64,000 bases of DNA from the NCBI GenBank assembly GCA_026214975.1, contig CM047814.1, positions 19,987,541 through 20,051,540 on the forward strand. Direction: 5' to 3'. The notes beneath the pieces were generated by a model. It saw only the letters and a list, made by a program, of their open reading frames with translations, ran no database searches and had not been told where the DNA came from. Each line of letters opens with the position of its first letter. Positions within the stretch are counted from its first letter, which is position 1. The position numbers were made by a program, and so were the translations under genes. Positions 48,601 to 57,910 of this stretch are shown one piece after another. The stretch is from Gentiana macrophylla. Taxonomy: Eukaryota > Streptophyta > Magnoliopsida > Gentianales > Gentianaceae.

Positions 48601-50334
48601 ACTTGGCTTATATCATCAATCAAGGAATTGATGAGCCAAGACATAATCAGTAGCATTTGAGTCCTCCATGTGTTGTAGGCTTTAGATTTTTTATCGCGAG
48701 GGGTTGGGTTTCTCAGGTGAGATAACCAAGTTTATCTCTCCTCTGTATTGTACATAGAAAGCATTTGGGCCCATTGCATGTAGTTGTGTCCAAGTGAGTT
48801 TTTTAGATGTAATTTGGAGTGAAGGATTGTCGAGAGTCACAGGAGTTGAGTCTTGATTAAAATCGCCATTACGAGTAAAAAAGCAGAATACGCAGGAAGA
48901 GAGAAAAAAGATGGAGAAAAAGAAGCAGGAAAAAAAAATCTGAATAAAGATTCAGAGCTCCGATACCATATAGAAAAGAGAGGAAGATAAAGAGAAATAT
49001 AACTCTACTTATTAAACTTAACCTCTTAAGGTTAGTATATATAGGAGAATACAAAAGTGCTAAGCATGCTAAAAGTAAAAGCATAAAGCATAAAGCATAA
49101 AGTAACTACATTAACTACCTAGATACCTTTTAGGGTGGTTACATCGATAAGTAGAAAAGTAGAACTGTTCATCTGCCTACTGTGTACAGAATTAATAATA
49201 AAGCTAACTATAACATTAATTTATAAGTATCATTCAGCAGGGTGCTGACTACTGACCCTGCTGACCCTGACCCTGCTGACCCGGGATGAAGCCTGCTGAT
49301 ATAAGTCTGCTGATGTAAACTATCAGCATACTAACTCTTTCAATATAAAGCATGATTCTCCTCACCAGTCCCCATTTTGAAAACATTAACTGTACTTAGA
49401 TCAAGAAACCTAAGCAATATCTCACCTTGGGCCATGGAGTATCAAGTGTGGCATTCGACAACACATGAACACCAGGAGAAACTTGTGTTGCAGTTGTGCC
49501 AGCGCCTTTTGGCCGGTTGGTTATATATTCCATTGAAAGAGAACATAGATCAGCAACAATTAAATTAAACCCCTCATAGTCCTCTGCTTCTAGCATTAGT
49601 TCCTCAGCAAAATCTTCGGGACTTTTCTTGCTCTGAACAGATTAAAAAAATATAAATCTCTAGGTTCATATCATATAATTTTGTTCACAACCCAAAAAAA
49701 CAACACGAATTTCCACACAGTTAAAATATAGAGCAGATGACAAGCCTAAACAGGAAAAACTGTATAAGGAACAAATGGAACAGTGATATATGTAAAAAAA
49801 ATGACATTAAAAATTCTCTTTTTAGCCAGTTTGAACATGAATCATTTGGGTATCATAAATAAAACAACTTTATTCATCTTTACTCAGGTTATGTTATCAT
49901 CCCTTGTTTTTAGCTCCACAGTAATTAACATCATTCCTCAATCAGCTATATTCCATATAGTAAAAACAACATCTTAATCAAAATTTATTCATCAAGTCAG
50001 AATAAAAAAGAATTTAAGAAAAACACGCAAGACGTTTAGTTACCTTAAGGAAGCGAACAGGGAGGTATCCTCTGCTTTTGGGTTTTTGCTGGGACTCAGA
50101 CGGTAAACGGACCTCCCGAACGTTGGTGAGAAAAGCGAGCCTTCCGTCCTTGGAACAAGCCAGCCAAGTACCGCCGGCGAGGGCATCTCTTCCGCCGAGT
50201 ATGGTCTGAGGAGCATCATCGGATTCCCACCAAGAAAGAGGATCAGTAGGGCGATTGTGATATTCGTCCCTGTTGAGAATCAAGATGAATGAGTACACTG
50301 GATGAGCTTTCCAAATGAACACTGCGATGCACAT
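42652..50334 (-). CDS. TANGO2: TANGO2/NRDE-domain protein
   Basis: Four exons on the minus strand: 50044-50334, 49426-49632, 43027-43218, 42652-42816. All introns are GT-AG and phase 0. The exons sum to 855 bases (284 residues). The start is placed at [12 protein letters not shown], the invariant N-terminus of the family with the Cys at position 2; an upstream in-frame Met exists but extends beyond the family start. Conserved blocks follow: [86 protein letters not shown] and [16 protein letters not shown]2 proteins occur in cytosol, mitochondria or Golgi depending on species and have been linked to heme handling and lipid metabolism; the plant role is unclear. Intron 2 (6.2 kb) contains a Copia element in the same orientation. 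The coding frame is undamaged. Confidence 0.9.
44161..44537 (-). repeat. 3' LTR of the Copia element
   Basis: Near-identical to 48969-49345 except for a roughly 90-bp patch (44428-44520) with about 25 differences. Confidence 0.95.
44560..48900 (-). pseudogene. Copia gag-pol polyprotein, frameshifted
   Basis: From 5' to 3' on the minus strand: gag with zinc knuckle [19 protein letters not shown] and protease site [14 protein letters not shown] in one frame at 47714-48250; integrase core [32 protein letters not shown] and [10 protein letters not shown] at 47015-47338; an integrase C-terminal stretch [20 protein letters not shown] at 46470-46730; RT with [20 protein letters not shown] and [20 protein letters not shown] at 45733-46026, and the catalytic YVDD at 45490-45501; RNase H with [31 protein letters not shown] and [13 protein letters not shown] at 44780-45265. 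Gene order gag-PR-INT-RT-RH confirms Copia. At least five frame breaks make it inactive as read. Confidence 0.92.
48957..48968 (-). promoter_or_regulatory. Primer binding site of the Copia element
   Basis: Minus-strand TGGTATCGGAGC directly after the 5' LTR; the standard site is TGGTATCAGAGC. Confidence 0.85.
48969..49345 (-). repeat. 5' LTR of the Copia element
   Basis: Contains the TATATATAGGAG promoter-like stretch and an (AGCATAA)n run. Its patch at 49235-49328 is rich in CTGAC/CTGCTGA where the partner LTR reads CGAC/TCAC. Confidence 0.95.
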
Positions 50335-50846
50335 TTTTGTCTTTTTACTTTGTTTCTTCAAATTCATGTTCCACTCCATGATATAGCAGAGCAACCGTAG
50401 TTGTTGACTTTATTTTTTCTCATGGATTACAGGCTGATGACATGTGGCAAATCAAATTGGAGGAAAATTATATAGAAGAACTATCTAGCAAGTTGAGCTC
50501 ACAATCGAAACGATATGTATATTGTTTTATTATTAAAACTAGATGTTTTATTGTTAAAACTAGATGCCCCGTAAGGTCCCGAATTTACATATAGCCTTAT
50601 GGTAGCATTGTTTCTAGTAGTGTGGACGAACAATCTGAAGTCAGTAGTATGGTTCTCAGTATATGATATTCTTGAAATGAATATTGAAACATGTTTATAA
50701 AAATCGGTTTGGGTAAATATATTTTAGATATGATTTCAACAAGAAGTGAGACTTAACAATGGTTCCGGTTTCTCAACAAAAAAAAAAAAAAAACAATGGT
50801 TCCCAGACCACAATTACTCCCTAGAGACCAATAAATTACTTTTGGG
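50335..50846. other. TANGO2 promoter region and intergenic DNA
   Basis: No gene. The sequence directly upstream of the TANGO2 start is AT-rich without a clear TATA box. An A-run lies near 50778-50795. Confidence 0.4.
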
Positions 50847-51325
50847 CGGTGTTCTAAAATCGCAAAACGCTGTCGCTTAAGCGCACTCTAAGCGATTCGA
50901 CTTGGCTCTAGCGATCTCGGCTAGGCGACTGGTCTTTGGGTGATTTTAGGCGTTCTGGGTGCTCTCAGACGCCCTCCCGGGCGCTCTAGGCCCTTCTAGC
51001 GCTCTCAGGCGGCGACTGGCGCCGCTAAGCGACACTAGGATATTAGGGTTCCATCTAGGAAAAAGCTTTGTAAACTAGAATTCTTCGGATCAAGTCATCC
51101 AAAGTAAAGATATTACACTCTCACAGTTTTTCCCCAAAGCGTAAAAAGCTATTACTTTGAATGTTGGAACTCAAGAGACTTGTACTCGATTAGTGTAAGG
51201 CGCCGAAAACCCTAAAACCCTTAAAACCCTAGAACCGCTTTGGCGCGCCAGCGCTGGCTTCAAGCGCTTAAGCGCTAGGCGCCCCTGCAGCGTACCGACC
51301 TCGCCTAGCGATTTTTAGAACACTG
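50847..51325. mobile_element. hAT-type MITE carrying NOC4 intron sequence
   Basis: Terminal inverted repeats CGGTGTTCTAAAATCGC and, in reverse complement, CAGTGTTCTAAAAATCGC. The 8-bp target duplication CTTTTGGG is perfect at 50839-50846 and 51326-51333, the hAT signature. The arms are GC-rich with many GCGCTAGGCG/GGCGCTCT motifs. The centre (51061-51198) is AT-rich and matches the reverse complement of NOC4 intron 12 (38069-38205). No transposase is present. Length 479 bp. It lies upstream of the TANGO2 gene. Confidence 0.9.
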
Positions 51326-51974
51326 CTTTTGGGACTACATTGAATAATTTTATTATTTTTTTACTTCAAGACCACACAAAAAATGACGCAATTACTGCTT
51401 ATACCACAAATTTTAAAGAATACAATCAAGTCTTTTGCTAATAAAAATAGAGAGATTGAGGGAAAAGTCTTTTTTAATTACAAAATGAATAAATAAGACA
51501 CACTCCTATTTTTTTGTTGCAAAAAGGATAAAAAAATTCAGATGGATAAAAATACCCCTTTAATAACAGTCGCGTTGGGTTTGAGCCGTTTGACACGCTA
51601 GGTAAGGTTTGGTACATGCTTGACTTTTGTTTTATTTGTTTTTTTTTTTTTTTTCAAACACTCGTAACTTTTGATTTATAATTCGATCATGAAAAATTTT
51701 CACCAAAATTCATATTTTTTTGCTCTTTAATTTGAGCCTAAATACGATACCCTTCCGACGTAAATTTTGAAAGCGAAAAAATTTGCATTAACCTGAGAGC
51801 GTTTTTTATAATCGACCAGTAACTTTTGATTTGTAACATCGATCACCAAAATTATTTCACCAAAGTTCATATTTTTTTATCTTCATTTTGAGACCTCATT
51901 TGATACCTTTTCGACGTAGTATTTGAAAGCCGAATTTAATCGCAGCATGTACACTAACACATCGAGAAACAATA

Positions 51975-52005
51975 TCGATGTCGATGTCGATGTCGATGTC
52001 GAACA
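51975..52005. repeat. (GATGTC)n hexamer repeat
   Basis: Four to five copies of CGATGT in tandem inside the Pack-MULE candidate. Confidence 0.85.
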
Positions 52006-52012
52006 TGATGTC

Positions 52013-52945
52013 AGGCTCCTTTAAGGCTTAATTCAAGTGACTACTTCAAGGCACACATATCTGGCTCATATATGGCTTAATTCAATGGATAAAGAGGGAA
52101 TATAATACCTTAAAAAAGAAATAGAAGAAAGAAGAATTTATAGATTGAGATTGAGTAACTCAAGAGAGTGAAAGGATATGTGCCAATGAAATGAGTCAAT
52201 TGAGAGACATAATGTATTTTGATGACTAGAAAGAATTAAGAAAATAGGTGTAGAGAGACCGGAAAAGCCGGAGATGCTAGAAAGAAATAAGAGAAAAAGA
52301 AATAGTTTGATAGACTATCACTAAGTAAGTGATTGAATTGTCCGTTTTTGTTTTTAAGAGAGAGAGGAAAAGACAGAACCACGTATTGTTGGGTTTGAAA
52401 GATAAATAATGTCAAGAATTGAAAGATTTTTTTATTAGCAGTAGACATTATATAAGATTTTTGCTCCTGATACAATAGATAGCAACAAAAACATTAGCCC
52501 ACAATCATGTTACTGTGGTAACCATGATACAATTACACTATTGAGATGAATATCATAGACATTTCTTGCTGCTCTAATGTTGTGTGAATCAGCACCAACA
52601 GTTACAAAAACAGGCTTGGGAATCCCAGTTGCACGTAAAAGCAATAAATTGTGAAATTAATGGTCAGTTCATCAATGGTAGAAATAGTAACATTGGAAAA
52701 TGATATAACCAAATTCAGGAACTCTTAATACTATTATTATTTTTGTTCAAAGTGAAATGAAATAGAAACTCAAGGCTCATATCATATCTGGCTCATATAA
52801 GGCTCACAATATCACTAACAGTATCATATAAGACACACAGTATCAGTAACAATATCAGTATTAGTATTAGTATCAGTATCAGTATCAGTAAACAGTATCA
52901 GGCTCATTTAAGGCTTAATTCAAGTGACTACTTCAAGGCACACAA
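52013..52945. repeat. Dispersed 45-bp repeat and (AGTATC)n block
   Basis: The string TTAAGGCTTAATTCAAGTGA with ACTACTTCAAGGCACACA occurs at about 52021-52059 and 52911-52943. GGCTCATAT-type pieces lie between. At 52843-52900 AGTATC/AGTATT is repeated about eight times. Confidence 0.7.
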
Positions 52946-53220
52946 GAAGATTCCAGCCATTCTCTGGATGCTGGTGCAATGTTTAAGTGAATCATTATAT
53001 GATCAACTAAAAGTGAAACACCAGCAAATTTCTTAACACAAAGATTGAGGCTATTTTGGTTATAGTCAAATTGTTCTAAACATTAGGCAAGGCAGACTCT
53101 TAACAAATAGGTAGGTGATTTTTTAGATAATTAAACAGAATCTGATGACACAAAAATATAACATGGAACAATGTCCATAACCCACAAAATTGAGAGAGAC
53201 TATATATATAGCTAAGACAA

Positions 53221-53590
53221 CCATCCACATTTGACACTAGAAGCTATCTAATTCGAATAAACAATCGTTAAAAAACACAACGATCCACATTTGACAAACA
53301 GAAAGCTTACAAAAATGCCACTAGAAGCACTTTAATCCAAACAAACAAACCTTCAAAAATACAACCATCAACATTTGACCAAAGAAGAAGCTTTACGTAA
53401 ATGCTCTCGTAAGAATTCTAATTCAACAAAGAAGCATTAAAAAACACAACCATCCACATTTGACCTGCAAGAAGCTTACAAAAATGCAACCAGAAACACC
53501 TTAATCCAGCAAACAAAGCCATGAAAAATACAACCATCAACATTTGACAAGCAGCAAGCTTACAGAAACGCTACTAGAAGCATTTTGTAA
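53221..53590. repeat. Five tandem units around CATCCACATTTGAC
   Basis: Units start near 53221, 53281, 53364, 53449 and 53533, 60-85 bases each. All contain CCATC(C/A)ACATTTGAC, then AAGCTTACAAAAATGC and AACACAAC-type ends. They lie directly before the captured gene fragment. Confidence 0.8.
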
Positions 53591-53609
53591 TGTTCCAATA
53601 GATTTGAGG

Positions 53610-53980
53610 AGAAATTGAAGAATTTGGAAGCTCAAATAGCTGAGCTGAAGAAATTGAAGGAGAATTCCAGTTTCAATAAAGTTTCGAAGAAATTGTGGAA
53701 ATGTTCCAGTTTATCATCATCAAATGCTCAAGCTATTTACGAAATTGCAGCTTCAAATTCGAAATCGTAGATAGAAGAACACGGAATCGAGATTGAACAG
53801 CCGAGACATTCTCATTGCGATTCAGAGGAAATTTTTGAGACCTCTGATTCAGTAATGAGCTTAAGATCTCGAGTTCCTAGAGTTCCGAAACCTCCGCCTC
53901 GTCCTAGGATTTGCAGGCTTCAAATTGATGAAGGAGACAAAGAAGAAAGAGTGGGCAAGGAAGAAGAAACAACGTGTTGA
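53610..53980 (+). pseudogene. Captured coding fragment, coiled coil plus proline-rich motif
   Basis: An open plus-strand stretch of about 120 codons with one internal stop near 53768. It begins FEEKLKNLEAQIAELKKLKE, an amphipathic coiled coil. After the stop it reads CDSEEIFETSDSVMSLRSRV and then PRVPKPPPRPRI, and ends EERVGKEEETTC before a stop. The RVPKPPPRP motif after a coiled coil recalls CHUP1/IPGA1-type plant proteins; that link is from memory and tentative. It has no start codon and no introns and lies next to the right arm of the inverted-repeat element, so it is probably a captured exon or exons. Confidence 0.5.
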
Positions 53981-54109
53981 AGATAAGGGTAATTTAGTCC
54001 GACTGAAATTATTTGTCCTTATTGCAACTAAAAAAAGATGTGTGGATTAATGCTTAATTAAGAGGGGAAAAGTGGACTTATACCTAATTTTCTGATAAAA
54101 ATAAACCAA

Positions 54110-54690
54110 TTTAATCATTTATCTATTACAATAATCATCATCAACACCATCCACCTCCATCACCATCTTCTTCATCCCTTCCACCTTCCACCTTCCATAA
54201 TCAAACACCTCACACCCTCATCTCCATCCTACACACTAAAACCGCCACAACTCCCACTCACTTCTACCCCTTCATCTGAAAAACAAAACCCATCATCCCT
54301 GCCGGAAAACGCAGCTTCTCCCTCTCCCACCGGAAAATCACAGCTACCCTCCTCCATTCCCTACCTCTTCATCTGAAAAACGAAACCCATCATCAAAATC
54401 ACAGCTTCTCCCCTTCCCACAAGAAAATTGCAACTCCTCCCCTCCCATCAAAAATCGTAGCTCCACCACTACCATCGGAAAATCGCAGAGGGGTCTTTTC
54501 TTCCGGCGGTTGATTTCATCACACACAAAAATTGCTCTTTCGATTTGCAGCAGTTTGGTTTCATAAAAATATTGCAATAGGTTGGTTTCATAAAAAAGAA
54601 AAAGAAAATTGCAAGTTGGGGAAAGGGGGCTGCAAATTTGAAGTTTTTGGGGGAGGGGGGAGGGGGACGATTTGCAGGTGATGGGAGTCA
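54110..54690. other. Pyrimidine-rich low-complexity DNA
   Basis: Rich in CCACC, CATCATC and CTTCTCCC. From about 54290 a unit with GGAAAATC(A/G)CAG and CTTCTCCC(C/T)TTCCCAC recurs four to five times. Antisense frames here are compositional artefacts. No gene recognised. Confidence 0.5.
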
Positions 54691-55024
54691 ACTTTACTGT
54701 ACTTTGGTGTGCAGTTTAACCCCCCTTTATTACTTTATTGGCATGTTTTGGGTAGATATAGACCTGTTTAAGAGTAATATCGAGAGTTATATGCACGGGG
54801 AGTTAAACTGTCATATCGATAGTAAACTCCGCCTTTGTGACGATATTTGGCTCTTTTCCGAGCATTTTTGTCTTGCGGAATTACGCGTGGTGTTTGTTCG
54901 TACATGTTATTGCAGGACTTAGGTGACTCGAGAACCCAGAAGGCGATGTTTTGGAATGAGGAACTTGATCATGGCACGAAAGTAGCATAAAAGTGAAGAA
55001 AAGTCAAGTTTGGAGCAAAATCAG

Positions 55025-55480
55025 GGCAAACTGGCGTTTGCCCTACCTCAAACTGGCGTTTGACTCAAGCCTACCTCAAACTAGCGTTTGGCCAGTCCAA
55101 ACTGGCATTTGACAGAAGTAGCACTTGATACTGAAAGTTGGGTTTTCAACCAAACTAGCGTCCAAATCATCTCAAACTGGCGTTTGTGTGGGTTCAGTTC
55201 GAATCAAGAAAGCTCATACAAGGCAAACTGGCATTTGGCCAATGCAAACTCTAGTTTGGCCCCGACATGCCTGACCGTTAATCTTTACTTTGACCCATCT
55301 TGGAGGCATTTTCTGGTCAAGTCGTCTTCATAAAAGTTGTAGGTAGTTGAACGAGCTTTCCAACGCATCTTGAATCGTTCAAATCGGAGCTCTGCACAGA
55401 AAGTTATCACCAATTTACTGAAGCCAAGTCAAGTTGGGCCAAACTAGCGTTTGAAAGGACCCAAACTGGCGTTTGAGACC
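55025..55480. repeat. Ten palindromic CAAACTGGCGTTTG motifs
   Basis: The unit CAAAC-TGGC-GTTTG is an interrupted palindrome. Copies or near copies start near 55029, 55056, 55077, 55098, 55150, 55170, 55222, 55244, 55439 and 55460. Variants have CTAGCG or CTGGCA in the middle. Spacing is irregular, 20-200 bases. Confidence 0.85.
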
Positions 55481-56205
55481 GACAACAGCATATTTTCGTC
55501 CTACACTATAAATACGCAGCTCATTTAGCCCCTATTCATCTTTGGCCGTCTTTAGACTTTTCCTAGGCGATTTTAGTGTAGTTTGATCACCTTTCAATCA
55601 TTTGATTCCATAGATTACTTCCTTTGATTCTACACACTTGTTATAGCCTAGATTTCCTTTTCAAGAACAAAAGATTCAACTTTTTGGTGCAATTATTTCG
55701 TCATACTTTTCTGGATCAGATTTTCTGCTATTTTATGGTAATGAATTATTTCTCTTTTACTATTCTTATCATGTTTTCTTTTCTTATTTCATTTATTAGC
55801 ATAATCATGAGTAGCTAATTGCATGTGTAGTGATGCACCGACACTTCAATCTGGTCGCCGTGCGCCGTGTCCGACACAAGACATGACACGACGCACTCCG
55901 ACACGCTCCGACACCGTGTCCGACACGTGTCGGATGATTAAATTAATATTATTTAAAATTTAAATATCCGACACATCGCCGACACTTTCACACCCGCACA
56001 CGACACACACCCCGACACTCCACAACCCAAATTTTTATTTTATTTTCTTTATTTAAGCTTTCTTCAATTGAAACGTTAAAATACACGATTTTCATTTCTA
56101 TAATAATTAAATAAATAATACGCTGTATCAAGTTTATATGTTTGTTGTTGATAAACAATCATTTTTACAATTTGTAATATTTTGAAGGTCAATCACGATT
56201 TCTTT

Positions 56206-56319
56206 TGGCATCAGATGAAGGTGAATATCTAATCCAGGATATTCATAGAGTTTATATAATACATATCTTATTTCGTCTAGCTTTTTTTCAGATGTTTAAG
56301 AATATTTTTTGATAAATTG

Positions 56320-56409
<90 letters not shown>

Positions 56410-56530
56410 GCAATCGTGTATGAAGGTTCGAATATCTAATCAGATATTCATAGTAGTTTATATAATACCTATCTTATTCTCATCTAGTTTTTAGGATGTT
56501 TAAGAATATTTTTGATAAATTGAAATATAT
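56206..56530. repeat. 120-bp direct duplication around an (AT)n array
   Basis: GAATATCTAATC...GATATTCATAG, GTTTATATAATAC, TCTTATT and GATGTTTAAGAATATTTTT, then GATAAATTGAAA occur at 56206-56335 and again at 56412-56530. The (AT)n array of about 75 bases at 56332-56406 lies between them. Confidence 0.8.
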
Positions 56531-56908
56531 ATAGGGGATTATTTTGAATTTCTATTTACTACTGCACCACATTAATGAATATTTTTTCGGGTGAAAAAAA
56601 ACGTCACTCCTGTAGTGTTCGTTGTAGCACACCAACGTCGAGTGTCACCGACGTTGGTATGCCACCAGAACACCAAATGAAAAGTCATGGATCGACGTTC
56701 TAAGATTTAACACCTTTTTATATAGGGAGCGTCAGTCACATGGTGTTCTTGTGGAACACCAACGCCATTGTGATCGACGTTGGTGGTCCACAAGCGAACA
56801 CCAATGTGATCGATGTTCCTATATAAAAATCATGTGGTGCAAGTAGTAATTTTTGTGGTACAAGTAGTAAGTAGGTGCAAGTAGTAAATAGGGGGTCCAA
56901 ATAGAATC

Positions 56909-56914
<6 letters not shown>
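56531..56914. mobile_element. MITE inserted in an AT microsatellite
   Basis: Inverted ends ATAGGGGATTATTTTGAAT then TCTATTTACTACTGCACC on the left, and ATAGGGGATTCTATTTGGAC then CTATTTACTACTTGCACC on the right (reverse complement). It is flanked by TATATA on both sides, consistent with a TA target. The interior has repeated CGACGTTGGT/ACCAACGTCG palindromic pieces. 384 bp, no coding frame. Confidence 0.75.

Positions 56915-56971
<57 letters not shown>
56911..56971. repeat. (AT)n microsatellite
   Basis: About 30 AT units directly right of the MITE; likely one array with 56520-56530 before the MITE insertion. Confidence 0.95.
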
Positions 56972-56972
<1 letters not shown>

Positions 56973-57801
56973 CGTGTAAGCGGCGTGTCGTGTCCTTAAA
57001 TTTTGGAATTAGCCGTATCGCGCTTTGTCCGTGTCGTATTCGTGGTCGCACGTGTCGTGTCCATGTCCGTGTCCGTGCAACATAGGTAGTCGAGTTATGT
57101 GAAAGCGAGCGAAAACCCTAAGGGGGATGAGATTGGGAATTGTGTAGTGCGTAATATTATGTTTAAACGATTAATCCACGTCCTAAAACTTATTTTAACA
57201 TCTTTGAGTTAGATTGCTCACCTAGTTCACTGTCACACACATCAAACTTATAGATGCATTTTGTGGTGAGATATGAGATAAGGGGTTTTAGGATCGTTGC
57301 GTAGATTTGGCCTAGTTAGGTCCGTTTCCAATACAGAGGTTTGTCATCGTTAATGTTGGAGCAGCTCTAAAGCTTAATCATGTTAGGATAATCGGTTTTC
57401 TAAAGGGAGAGTCGGTTAGCTTCACATAGGGTGGTTAGATCGAGTTGTTCAGTCTAATCACTAGAATTAGGAGTTGGCACCCATGGATGTCGTTAAACTA
57501 CATTGGATAGGTAGGTCGGTTAAGACACGCCTCTGTCAAGTCCTTCCCCAGGGGTAAAAGTAGCTCATGGGATCATAGTTCGGCTATACCTTTTAATACC
57601 TAGAAGTAAACTCGTCAGTATAATCTTTATTTCTACATTAGTATAATATCCTACCACCATATTTTGACCTGAACTAAGTTCGACGTCGGCTTTGGTACTT
57701 AGATATTACTCCCTGTGGATTCGACCTTGTGACCACTATACTCCCGTTGACCCGATACTCTGTCGGTGAAAGTTAGCGGTTAAGTATTTCGCTATCAAGA
57801 A

Positions 57802-57823
57802 TTTTGGCGCCGTTGCCGGGGAG
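57802..57823 (+). promoter_or_regulatory. Primer binding site of the Athila-like element
   Basis: TTTTGGCGCCGTTGCCGGGG lies four to five bases after the LTR end CA. This is the common primer site of plant Athila-type Gypsy elements. Confidence 0.85.
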
Positions 57824-57910
57824 TAACGTTTGATAGCTCTTTAGTTGACCGAAAGCTTGGGCTTAGGTCGTTTTTATTTTGTTTTCTTGTTGTTTCTTGT
57901 TTTTCAGTGA

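Larger units (their letters stand above)
44161..49345 (-). mobile_element. Ty1/Copia element in TANGO2 intron 2
   Basis: Both LTRs are 377 bp (44161-44537 and 48969-49345). The flanking 5-mer TAAAG is duplicated perfectly at 44156-44160 and 49346-49350. On the minus strand the 5' LTR ends CTTTTCTATA and is followed directly by TGGTATCGGAGC (48957-48968), one base off the initiator-Met primer site. The polypurine tract TTGAGGAGGAG abuts the 3' LTR start TATTGAAAGAG. The LTR ends are TA...TA instead of TG...CA. The polyprotein is broken by several frameshifts. Total length 5185 bp. Confidence 0.95.
51450..54094. mobile_element. Pack-MULE candidate, 2.6 kb
   Basis: Imperfect inverted repeats of about 100 bp: left GAGAGATTGAGGGAAAAGTC to TTGTTGCAAAAAGGATAAAA; right, in reverse complement, CAGAAAATTAGGTATAAGTC to TAGTTGCAATAAGGACAAAT, with AATTTCAG and TACCC further in. 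The 9-bp string ATAAAAATA flanks both ends (51441-51449 and 54095-54103), the duplication length of Mutator-like elements; as it is AT-rich it is weaker evidence alone. The subterminal CGTAACTTTTGATTTATAAT block and its second copy near 51826 are typical of plant MULE arms. Inside are minisatellites and a plus-strand gene fragment. No transposase, hence non-autonomous. Confidence 0.7.
55828..57085. mobile_element. Nested inverted-repeat element in the Athila LTR
   Basis: The left end GTGATGCACCGACAC and the right end, in reverse complement, TATGTTGCACGGACACGGAC are similar. Both subterminal regions are dense in GACAC/GTGTC motifs (CCGTGTCCGACACGTGTCGG). The interior is AT-rich and holds two long (AT)n arrays, a duplicated 120-bp segment and a further MITE. 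Non-coding. The superfamily was not determined. Confidence 0.5.
54690..57797 (+). repeat. 5' LTR of an Athila-like Gypsy element, with nested insertion
   Basis: It ends GTATTTCGCTATCA at 57797, followed by TTTGGCGCCGTTGCCGGGGA, the primer-site sequence found in Athila-group elements. The left end is not fixed; it probably starts with a TG near 54690-54700. No second LTR is present in the window. Without the nested element at about 55828-57085 the LTR would be about 1.85 kb, a normal length for Athila. It contains at least ten copies of CAAACTGGCGTTTG or close variants at 55025-55480. Confidence 0.65.

Noticed and set aside
54344..54691. A 115-residue minus-strand protein
   Set aside because: It is encoded by pyrimidine-rich low-complexity repeats, with no conserved motif.
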